From contig JAJDNY010000094.1 in NCBI GenBank assembly GCA_022340425.1, positions 1 to 41,487 on the forward strand: a stretch of 41,487 bases of DNA, read 5' to 3'. Of the stretch, positions 9,092 through 15,887 are shown one piece after another. This stretch comes from Desulfobacteraceae bacterium. Its GTDB lineage: Bacteria > Desulfobacterota > Desulfobacteria > Desulfobacterales > JAABRJ01. A model generated the notes under the pieces. That model did no database searches. It was not told the DNA's origin and worked only from the letters and a program-made list of their open reading frames with translations. The position numbers and the translations under genes were made by a program. Every line of letters starts with the position of its first letter. The first letter of the stretch is position 1.

Positions 9092-10501
9092 GTGGCTGAA
9101 ATCAAGAACAATGCAAAACCCGGCGACGGCGTCACACGGCGCGGTTTTATCAAACTGGCGGGCTATGCCGCCTTCGGGGGGGCGGCAGCGATGGCGCTGC
9201 CCGACATCGCCGCGGCCGCGAAAAAAAAACCTTTGAAACCACCGCTTTCCCCGGAACCCCGCTTCTGGGAAAAGGTCCGACAAGAATTCATCCTCGATCC
9301 CGACGTGGTCTATCTGAACATCGGCACCACCGGCGCCATGCCCCGCAGGGTCCTGGAAAACTACGCGCAGTATAACCGTTTGGCGGCGTCGCGTCCACGC
9401 ACTTTTGAAAGCGAACTCGGCGCCACCTTCGGCCTGCCGGACCAGCGGGCGGAGCTGGCCTTGCAGTTCGGTTGCTACCCCGATGAAATCTGCCTGTCGC
9501 GCAATACCACCGACGGCCTGGACGCCATCATCAACGGCCTGGAATTCCATGCCGGCGATGAAATCCTGCTGACCCACCACGAACACATCGGGGCCCTGGC
9601 GCCCCTCAACGTCCTCCAGGACCGCTACGGCGTGGTGCTGACCGAGGTCGAAATACCGGTCCTAAAGGTCCAAGACGCCGCCCAGTTCGTGGAGTGCTTT
9701 AAACAAAAATTTTCCGAAGGACGCACCAAGGCCATCGTCTTTTCGCACATCACTTACAAAACCGGCACCCGCCTGCCGGCCAAGGAACTCTGCCACTGGG
9801 CCAGGAGCAAAGGGCTGATCTCGATTGTGGACGGGGCCCACGCCCCCGGCATGATCGCCCTGGACTTTCACGACATCGGCTGCGACTTCTATGCCGGCGC
9901 CGGCCACAAGTGGCAGTGCGGACCCGGCGCTACCGGCCTCCTCTACATGCGCAACCACGGCGAGAATCTGCCCAAATTCTGGCCCCAGAACAGCTCCACC
10001 TACACCTTCCTGGCCCAGCCCACGGGCAACCTGCGGGAACAATACGACATCGCCTACGCCATGCAGTACCGGGGCCAGGCCAACATTGCCGCCCTGCTGG
10101 CGCTGGTGGACGCCTGCAACATGTGGGAGCGGATCGGCCGGGACCGGATCGAGGCCTACGTCTGCGACTTGAGCGCCTATCTGAAAAAGGCGTTGCGGAA
10201 AAAATTCGAGGGGCAGGGGACTTTTTTCTGTCCGGATGGGCCCGAATTCGCCAGCGGCCTGACGAGCTTCAACCCCTTCGACGAGGTCATCGACGGGGCC
10301 CGGCTGACCAACTTCGTTCAGCGGCTGCAGGACGAATACGGCTACCAGGCGCGCTACACCAACTTCAGGATCTTACAGGATGACCTGGAGGATGCTTACG
10401 CTATCCGCATCTCCACCCACCTCTTCCACAATCGCCGGCAACTCGACGGGCTAGTGGCGGCCATGCACGATCTCTACGGGCGGATGATAATGGGCGGATA
10501 G
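9092..10501 (+). CDS. Tat-exported class V aminotransferase (isopenicillin N epimerase-like)
   Basis: 469 aa. The start is GTG at 9092 with a near-perfect AAGGAGG ahead. Residues 14-45 are a twin-arginine signal: VTRRGFIKLAGYAAFGG followed by an Ala-rich site. The catalytic domain is fold-type I PLP: NIGTTGAMPRRVLENY substrate loop, SIVDGAHAPG (Asp248 to the pyridine N), and GAGHKWQCGPGA with Lys273 as the PLP Schiff-base lysine. Class V members of this sort include isopenicillin N epimerase and cysteine desulfurase-like enzymes; the true substrate is unknown. Export by Tat suggests the enzyme folds and binds PLP in the cytoplasm and works in the periplasm. It stands alone, divergent from the zinc-ribbon protein gene. 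Confidence 0.85.
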   Translation: MAEIKNNAKPGDGVTRRGFIKLAGYAAFGGAAAMALPDIAAAAKKKPLKPPLSPEPRFWEKVRQEFILDPDVVYLNIGTTGAMPRRVLENYAQYNRLAASRPRTFESELGATFGLPDQRAELALQFGCYPDEICLSRNTTDGLDAIINGLEFHAGDEILLTHHEHIGALAPLNVLQDRYGVVLTEVEIPVLKVQDAAQFVECFKQKFSEGRTKAIVFSHITYKTGTRLPAKELCHWARSKGLISIVDGAHAPGMIALDFHDIGCDFYAGAGHKWQCGPGATGLLYMRNHGENLPKFWPQNSSTYTFLAQPTGNLREQYDIAYAMQYRGQANIAALLALVDACNMWERIGRDRIEAYVCDLSAYLKKALRKKFEGQGTFFCPDGPEFASGLTSFNPFDEVIDGARLTNFVQRLQDEYGYQARYTNFRILQDDLEDAYAIRISTHLFHNRRQLDGLVAAMHDLYGRMIMGG

Positions 10502-10800
10502 GATCGCGGCGGCAGCGGTTCGTATGCCAATCCGCTGCGGCCTTCGACGGGCCGTAGAGCTTTCAAAATTGTGGGACTTTCTATACGGGATGCCCCCGAG
10601 GCGGCGCTTCGCCAAGGGGGCGCGGCCCTTTTCGTCTACCGCCGCGCGCCATCGTCAAAAAGACCGGTGCAGGACTTTATCCCGCTTCCAACCGGATTGG
10701 GTCTTAGTTGGAGGCCGGTTCAACCGATATGAGCTTTAGAGCGAATTGCCCGGCCCTGCGCCGGTCGGCCACCGCCCCGCCATTTCTCAGGAGAAATGCC
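10502..10800 (+). other. Intergenic leader before the binding-protein/kinase pair
   Basis: No convincing gene. One hairpin can be drawn: GCCCCC near 10588 pairs with GGGGGC near 10615, enclosing GGCG/CGCC, followed by GCGGCCCTTTTCG; it may end the aminotransferase transcript. A second inverted repeat AACCGG/CCGGTT lies around 10690-10720 in the probable leader of the next gene. Neither matches a riboswitch class I know. Confidence 0.4.
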
Positions 10801-11694
10801 ATGCCGCGGATGTCCCGCCCCATTTTTGGAGTTCTTTGGTTTTTCCTGGCGCTTTCCACCAGCGCAGCCGCCGCCCCCGCCGCCGGGGATTTGTCCGAGA
10901 TTCTGAAGCGCGGCGAGCTGCGCCACATCGGCGTGCCCTACGCCAAGTTTGTCACCGGCAGCGGCGACGGGTTCAGCTGCGACCTGATCCGGGAGTTTGC
11001 CCAGGAGTTGGGGGTCCGCTATGTCTACGTGCGATCCTCCTGGAAAAACGTCATCAGCGACTTGATCGGCCGGCAGTTCACGGTCAGCGGCGACGACGTC
11101 ACGATCATCGGCGACGCGCCGGTCAAGGGCGATCTGATCGCCAACGGTCTGACGATGCTGCCGTGGCGGCAGAAGTTGCTGCACTATTCCCGGCCGACTT
11201 TTCCCAGCGGTGTCTGGCTGATCGCCAGGGCCGATTCGGAGCTGCAGCCCATCACCCCCAGTGGGGATTTGACACGGGACATCGCAGAGGTCAAGGCCAT
11301 GCTTTACGGCCACAGCGTTTTGTGCATGCCCGGCACCTGTTTGGACCCCGCGCTCTACGGGTTGAACGACATTGGTGCAACCCTGGTGCCGCTGCCGCTT
11401 AAAATGAACGAATTTGCGCCGGCGGTGATCAATGGCAGCGCCGAAACCAGCCTGCTGGACGTGGCCGATTCCCTCATCGCCCTTGAAAAGTGGCCGGGGA
11501 AGATCAAGGTGATCGGCCCGCTCTCGCTGCCGCAAACCATGGGGGTGGGCTTCCCCAAAACCTCGCCGCAGCTTTTGAACCGTTTCAACGCCTTTATGGA
11601 CCGCATTTACAAGGACGGCACTTACAGGCAGCTGGTCGACACATACTACCCGGGGGTCGAGGTGTATTTTCCGGAATTCTTCAATCTGAAATAA
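10801..11694 (+). CDS. Periplasmic solute-binding protein (type II, PBPb family), probable sensor ligand-binding partner
   Basis: 297 aa with a signal peptide (IFGVLWFFLALSTSAAAAP). ATG at 10801 follows CAGGAG at good spacing. The body is a bilobed family 3 binding protein: EILKRGELRHIGVPYAKFV, CDLIREFAQELGVRYVYV, then hinge and GPLSLPQTMGVGFPK and NAFMDRIYKDGTYRQLVDTY. The ligand is not evident; the FVTGSGDGFSCDL segment differs from amino-acid binders. No permease or ATPase gene is next to it. Instead, a hybrid histidine kinase starts 25 bp downstream on the same strand, so it most likely feeds ligand status to that kinase. Confidence 0.8.
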   Translation: MPRMSRPIFGVLWFFLALSTSAAAAPAAGDLSEILKRGELRHIGVPYAKFVTGSGDGFSCDLIREFAQELGVRYVYVRSSWKNVISDLIGRQFTVSGDDVTIIGDAPVKGDLIANGLTMLPWRQKLLHYSRPTFPSGVWLIARADSELQPITPSGDLTRDIAEVKAMLYGHSVLCMPGTCLDPALYGLNDIGATLVPLPLKMNEFAPAVINGSAETSLLDVADSLIALEKWPGKIKVIGPLSLPQTMGVGFPKTSPQLLNRFNAFMDRIYKDGTYRQLVDTYYPGVEVYFPEFFNLK

Positions 11695-11719
11695 AAATCC
11701 TGTTTCCGGTTTTAGCCGC

Positions 11720-13969
11720 ATGTTGCTGCACAGACGCATCACCCGCAAAAGGGAAAGCATTTTCCTGTTGGTCACCGCCATCGCCCTGGCCGGCTACATC
11801 GGCTTTGTGCTTTACGCCAACTACCTTTCCCATGAAAAACTGCGCGAGACATCCCTGCGGCTGATCAGCCAGGAGATGGACAAACGCGCCACCGACCTGC
11901 GCTATTTTTCCGAGGCCCTCTCCAAAGAGGTCCGTGACCTTGCGTTCAACGGAAAAATCGCCCTGTTTTTTGAAAACAAGGCCCTGGGAATGAGCATGGA
12001 GTACGGCCTGGGGTCAACCCTGCAGGCCCTGGGCGGCAGCTTCCGAACCTTCGTCGATCAGAAAAAGCTCAACAACCAGCCCATCTACGAACGCGTCCTC
12101 TTCCTGGATCACGAGGGACGACTGCTGATCGACACCGCTCCGCCGCGCCTTCGGCAGGAATTGCCGGCGCAGGCCACAGCGTTTTTCACGGGCCGCCCCG
12201 AGGGGTTTTTCCTTGATTTCGACCGTGATCTCAACTGGCCGGCAGTTCTCTACACCGCGCCCTTTTTCTTCAAAGGCCAGTACAGCGGCCAGATCGCGGC
12301 CTGGCTCATCCCGCAAAATGTTTTCACCCATTTTCTCACGAACCCCTCCGCGTCGGTTAAACACACCGGCATTGCCTGCAGCCGCGACCACGTTCTGCCG
12401 CGGACGGAAGGGCAAGTCTTCTATCGGCCTGAGGAACAAGGCCTTTTTTTGGATGAACAGGCCTTCAGCGCGCTCTTGCAGCACCGCCTGCAAGACGGTC
12501 AAACTTCCGTCCTGCAGGTCAAGGTGGCTGGAACGCCTTTCACCCTGTTTGAAATCCTGCAACTGGACGAGATTTTTGGCAAAACATCGCCGCAAACTCT
12601 TTTGCTGGCCCTGGCACTGCTCGCCGTGGTGGTGATGGGGGCGCTGGCCTATGTGGTCCTGGTGGTCACTCAGAACCGGGTGCTGCACACCCGCGTCATC
12701 GAGGCCCGCAAGAAGGAGGGCGAGATCGCCGAGAAAAACCGCGAACTGAAAGCCGAGATCGAGGAGCGTATCCGGGCGGAGGAGGCGCGCGAGGAACTCG
12801 AAGTGCGACTGCAGCGCGCGGAGAAAATGGAGGCGCTGGGCACCCTGGCCGGGGGCGTGGCCCACGATCTGAACAACATCCTCTCCGGCATCGTCGGCTA
12901 CCCCGATTTGCTGCTGATGGAGGTGCCCGAGTCCAGCCCGATGCGATCGGGGATCCTGACCATCAAAAAATCCGGCGAAAAAGCCGCGGCCATTGTCCAG
13001 GACCTGCTCTACCTCGCCCGGCGCGCGGTTCCCGACAAGCGGGCGGTCAATTTAAACGACATCGTCCAGGAGTATCTCAAAAGCCCCGAATACCAGAAAC
13101 TCCACTATTATCACCCCAAGGTGGAAACCCTGACCCGCCTTGAGCCGCACCCCCTGCCGATTTCCGGCTCCCCGATGCACCTTTCGAAAGCCTTCATGAA
13201 CCTGATCTCCAACGCCGCCGAGGCGATGCCCCAGGGCGGCACCATCGAGGTCGCCACGGCCAACACCTATGTGGATCGGCCCTTCCGCGGCTACGATTCG
13301 GTGGAGGAGGGCGAATACGTGGTGCTGGAGGTTCGCGACAACGGCATCGGGATCGCCCCCGAAAACATCGAAAGAATTTTCGAACCCTTTTACACCAAAA
13401 AAACGATGGGTCGCAGCGGCACGGGACTGGGGATGGCCGTGGTCTGGGGCACCGTCAAGGATCATCACGGATACATCGACGTTCAGAGCGCGGAAGGCCG
13501 GGGGACGATCTTCAAACTCTACCTGCCGGTGTCGCGCCAGGCCCTCGCCGAAGTCGATCATGCCTACCACCTGGAGGATTACCTCGGCCGGGGCGAATCC
13601 ATCCTGGTGGTGGACGACATGCCGGAGCAGCGTCAGATTGCGACCATGATGCTGGAAAAGCTGGGCTACAGCGTCAGCACCGCCGCCAGCGGGGCGGAGG
13701 CGGTGGACTGCGTGGCGCAAAAGCCGGTGGATCTGGTGGTGCTGGACATGATCATGGACCCGGGGATCGACGGCCTCGAGACCTACCAGCAGATCAAAAG
13801 CCTTCATCCCCATCAGAAGGCCGTGATTGCCAGCGGTTTTTCGGAAACCGAGCGCGTCAAGGCCGCCATCGAACTGGGGGTGTCCGAATACGTCCGCAAA
13901 CCCTATTCGCTGGAGAAAATAGGACTGTCGGTGCGCCGCGCGTTGCAGGTCGCTCCAAACGGCCTGTAG
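11720..13969 (+). CDS. Hybrid sensor histidine kinase with receiver domain
   Basis: 749 aa. Transmembrane helix about 13-35; extracytoplasmic sensor about 36-290 (double-Cache-like, judged from size and the DHEGRLLID strand-turn); second helix about 292-317; coiled-coil linker 325-368; HisKA with EKMEALGTLAGGVAHDLNN (phospho-acceptor His382); HATPase_c with NLISNAAEAMPQGG, VRDNGIGIAPENIERIFEPF and SGTGLGMAVV; and a C-terminal receiver with VVDD (632-633), acceptor Asp676 in DLVVLDM, and Lys727. The His-box with NN suits the NtrB/PAS-type kinases common in Desulfobacterota. It is co-oriented with a binding protein 25 bp upstream. No separate response regulator with an output domain follows, so the output partner is elsewhere. 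Upstream bases TTTTAGCCGC give only a weak ribosome-binding site. Confidence 0.92.
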   Translation: MLLHRRITRKRESIFLLVTAIALAGYIGFVLYANYLSHEKLRETSLRLISQEMDKRATDLRYFSEALSKEVRDLAFNGKIALFFENKALGMSMEYGLGSTLQALGGSFRTFVDQKKLNNQPIYERVLFLDHEGRLLIDTAPPRLRQELPAQATAFFTGRPEGFFLDFDRDLNWPAVLYTAPFFFKGQYSGQIAAWLIPQNVFTHFLTNPSASVKHTGIACSRDHVLPRTEGQVFYRPEEQGLFLDEQAFSALLQHRLQDGQTSVLQVKVAGTPFTLFEILQLDEIFGKTSPQTLLLALALLAVVVMGALAYVVLVVTQNRVLHTRVIEARKKEGEIAEKNRELKAEIEERIRAEEAREELEVRLQRAEKMEALGTLAGGVAHDLNNILSGIVGYPDLLLMEVPESSPMRSGILTIKKSGEKAAAIVQDLLYLARRAVPDKRAVNLNDIVQEYLKSPEYQKLHYYHPKVETLTRLEPHPLPISGSPMHLSKAFMNLISNAAEAMPQGGTIEVATANTYVDRPFRGYDSVEEGEYVVLEVRDNGIGIAPENIERIFEPFYTKKTMGRSGTGLGMAVVWGTVKDHHGYIDVQSAEGRGTIFKLYLPVSRQALAEVDHAYHLEDYLGRGESILVVDDMPEQRQIATMMLEKLGYSVSTAASGAEAVDCVAQKPVDLVVLDMIMDPGIDGLETYQQIKSLHPHQKAVIASGFSETERVKAAIELGVSEYVRKPYSLEKIGLSVRRALQVAPNGL

Positions 13970-14214
13970 AGGGATTAGGGGCAGCCGGCTGCGGTTGCAG
14001 TTAAACCCCTCGAGGTAGATCTTGCTTACCGCCGCTTATTTTCGCGAAGCCTGGAGGCAAACTCCGCGATCGGCGTCGCCGGGAGTGGGGAGCCGCCAAA
14101 ATTGATGGTTCCGCAAAAAGCGTTTTACCCCGGCGTGCTGCGGTGTTTGTCAGAAAGGAACCTTTAAGGGTACCCCCTGGATAGATCGGGATTCACAACT
14201 CCCCTTGTTCTTTG

Positions 14215-14244
14215 TTCATTTTCTTTTGCGGAAAAGAAAACGAA
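14215..14244. repeat. Inverted repeat (TTTTCTTTT / AAAAGAAAA)
   Basis: Nine-bp perfect arms at 14219-14227 and 14232-14240 around GCGG, extended outward by TTC/GAA with one mismatch; followed by ACCAAAAGAAACCGCCCG. The same kind of pyrimidine/purine hairpin followed by an AACCAAAAGAAA word is a familiar intergenic element in Gram-negative genomes; here only one copy was noticed. Confidence 0.6.
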
Positions 14245-14299
14245 CCAAAAGAAACCGCCCGCGCCCCTGCGGGCTGCCCTGCGCTTCTCGCAGCCGACG

Positions 14300-14340
14300 G
14301 GCCCTGTGGAATGCGCTTGCGCTCAGACAGCCACAGGGCC
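14300..14340. repeat. Inverted repeat GGCCCTGTGG / CCACAGGGCC
   Basis: Ten-bp perfect arms (14300-14309, 14331-14340) with a 21-nt loop that itself holds GCGCTTGCGC. On the plus strand it is followed by TTTATC only, so it is a poor terminator. It could form a cruciform or an RNA stem, and lies 60 bp from the preceding inverted repeat. Confidence 0.6.
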
Positions 14341-14541
14341 TTTATCGCCGGCTGCTGCGATGCTCGGCCCGGGACGATGGGACATCAATCGCCAACCTCA
14401 ACAAGCGGTTGAGATAAGGCTGCGGTCTTCGAAAAACCCCATACCTGCGTGGATTAGCGGTGAGTTCCTTAGAAGCCCAATTTCTGCGTTGCGCTGCATC
14501 TCGAAGTCGCTGCGGCTGATCAATTCCGAAAGACAAATGAA

Positions 14542-15132
14542 ATGAGAACGAATTTCATCTTGGTTGATTTCGAGAATGTTCAACCCGACAATTTCAGGCT
14601 CTTAAACGGGCACCCAGTCAAAATAAAAGTTTTTTTGGGCTCCAATCAAGTCAAGATTCCAATTGATTTGGCACGCTCCCTCCAGCAGTATGGGTCAAAT
14701 GCAGAATACATTCAAATTGAGGGAAGCGGGTGCAATGCGCTGGACTTTCACATCGCCTATTACATCGGGAGGCTGGCCGGCGAGAACCCCGATGCCATTT
14801 TTCATGTGATCTCCAAGGACACCGGGTTCGATCCGCTGATTAAACATCTGAGGGCGAAAAAGGTGTTCTGTCAGCGTTCGTCATCGATTGCCGACATCCC
14901 GCTGGTCAAATCAGCGGATTCCACGTCTGTTCCCGGGAAGTTTGAGACCCTCATTGGCAATTTGGCCAAACGAAAAACGGGCAAGCCTCGAACCTTGGAA
15001 ACGCTGCGAAGCACTATCAAGGCACTTTTTCCCAATCAGCTCTCGATGGGTGAACTTGAGGCACTCATCGAACAACTGAAAAAGCGGGGCGCAATCAAGG
15101 TCGGTGACGGCAAAGTACAGTATGATTTTTAA
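14542..15132 (+). CDS. PIN-like (NYN/PIN superfamily) domain protein with C-terminal winged-helix-like tail
   Basis: 196 aa. The first 125 residues match a PIN-like nuclease fold: FILVDFENVQP (first acidic strand), KIKVFLGSNQVKIP, GCNALDFHIAYYIGRLA, and VISKDTGFDPLIKHLRAK, which supply the three or four clustered Asp/Glu residues expected at a metal-dependent RNase site. The last 45 residues (TLRSTIKALF to the end) look like a small winged-helix. Neighbouring genes are unrelated and convergent (ydbL ends 13 bp away). The 5' half uses visibly more AT-rich codons than the rest of the window and the gene follows a repeat-rich stretch, so recent acquisition is plausible. No clear ribosome-binding site precedes the ATG. 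Whether it cuts RNA, and whether it has a partner, is not known. Confidence 0.75.
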   Translation: MRTNFILVDFENVQPDNFRLLNGHPVKIKVFLGSNQVKIPIDLARSLQQYGSNAEYIQIEGSGCNALDFHIAYYIGRLAGENPDAIFHVISKDTGFDPLIKHLRAKKVFCQRSSSIADIPLVKSADSTSVPGKFETLIGNLAKRKTGKPRTLETLRSTIKALFPNQLSMGELEALIEQLKKRGAIKVGDGKVQYDF

Positions 15133-15144
15133 AAACAGCCCGCT

Positions 15145-15735
15145 CTACTTCTGCCGCCAGCTGCCGCCCGGCCCTTCGAGATACCAGCCGGGGCGGGCCT
15201 GATCCCGCCACGAGTTGGCGAAGATGGCCTGCACCTCTCCGGCTTTGTCGGCAAAGCCGTTGGCGGCGGCGATTTCCTTGTAGAGCTGGAGGCGGTCGGT
15301 GTTTTCGGCGGCCACCAGGCGCGTGACGCTGCCGCGGGATTTCAGGTCGAGGTTGTCGGTGCTGCGCACCTTGAGCAGGCCGTCGCTGCCGATGCCCACG
15401 TGGCCGGAATCGAGAAAAACGAAAAGCTCCTGGGAGCGCTGCTTCATTGCGTTTTTGATGGCCCGGATGGCGGGTGTGCTGACGTTGATATCCTGGGCGG
15501 CCAGTGCCGACCGGACCTCGAACAGGGAGCGGATCAAGCCGCTGGTCTTGCCGCCCGCTTCGGAAGGTGCGGATTGGGGCGCGTCGGGGGCGCCGCTTTG
15601 CTCTCCCCAGACCTCGTGGACGATTTTGTCGGCGGCGCTGCGGACCTCTTCCGCCGGAAAATAGATGTTGATGGTCACGCATGAGATGATCGCGATGACA
15701 GCCAGAGCGGATAAAATTCCGGGCACCCTTGGCAT
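15145..15735 (-). CDS. YdbL-family (DUF1318) lipoprotein
   Basis: 196 aa. A hydrophobic N-terminus ends in a lipobox, VIAIISC, so Cys19 is likely lipidated. It is followed by VTINIYFPAEEVRSAADKIV, the signature start of DUF1318 proteins in this group, then a variable Ser/Pro linker. The YdbL core follows, with QRSQELFVFLDSGHVGIGSD, VTRLVAAENTDRLQLYKEIA and WRDQARPGWYLEGPGGSW. AGGAGG precedes the ATG at 15735. Known context: ydbL follows ydbH (and ynbE) in enterobacteria and takes part in AsmA-like phospholipid transport across the envelope. Here it follows ydbH with no ynbE gene in the 152-bp gap. Confidence 0.85.
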   Translation of the reverse strand: MPRVPGILSALAVIAIISCVTINIYFPAEEVRSAADKIVHEVWGEQSGAPDAPQSAPSEAGGKTSGLIRSLFEVRSALAAQDINVSTPAIRAIKNAMKQRSQELFVFLDSGHVGIGSDGLLKVRSTDNLDLKSRGSVTRLVAAENTDRLQLYKEIAAANGFADKAGEVQAIFANSWRDQARPGWYLEGPGGSWRQK

Positions 15736-15775
15736 GGCGGGCCTCCTGTTTGACGGTTGGGGTGGGAGCGACAGA

Positions 15776-15822
15776 CCGGTTGCCGTGCCGCCGGATTTGG
15801 TGCGCGCTGCCGCGGCAACCGG
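15776..15822 (-). other. Inverted repeat in the ydbH-ydbL gap
   Basis: Ten-bp perfect arms CCGGTTGCCG (15776-15785) and CGGCAACCGG (15813-15822), 27-nt loop with further GC pairing, located 41 bp before the ydbL start. No T-run follows. It may be a leader structure or an operator that lets ydbL be expressed apart from ydbH; nothing else, and no gene, was found in the 152-bp gap. Confidence 0.5.
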
Positions 15823-15887
15823 CTCGGGTGTTGGGTGACACCTCTGTATATCGCCCCCCCGCGTGAAAAATCAAGCCGCTAGCGGGG

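Larger units (their letters stand above)
13970..14541. repeat. Gene-poor stretch with inverted repeats and dispersed-repeat-like sequence
   Basis: No supported gene in 572 bp. Two inverted repeats stand out (listed separately at 14215-14244 and 14300-14340). The 3' part, about 14410-14520, contains wording such as CTGCGTTGCGCTGCATCTCG and AAGTCGCTGCGG, which resembles short dispersed repeats often seen between genes in proteobacteria; the word TCGCTGCGGC recurs near 33783 in the other gene-poor stretch. Short frames here are small and overlapping and show no protein-like character. The stretch borders a less GC-rich gene and may mark an insertion boundary. Confidence 0.5.
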
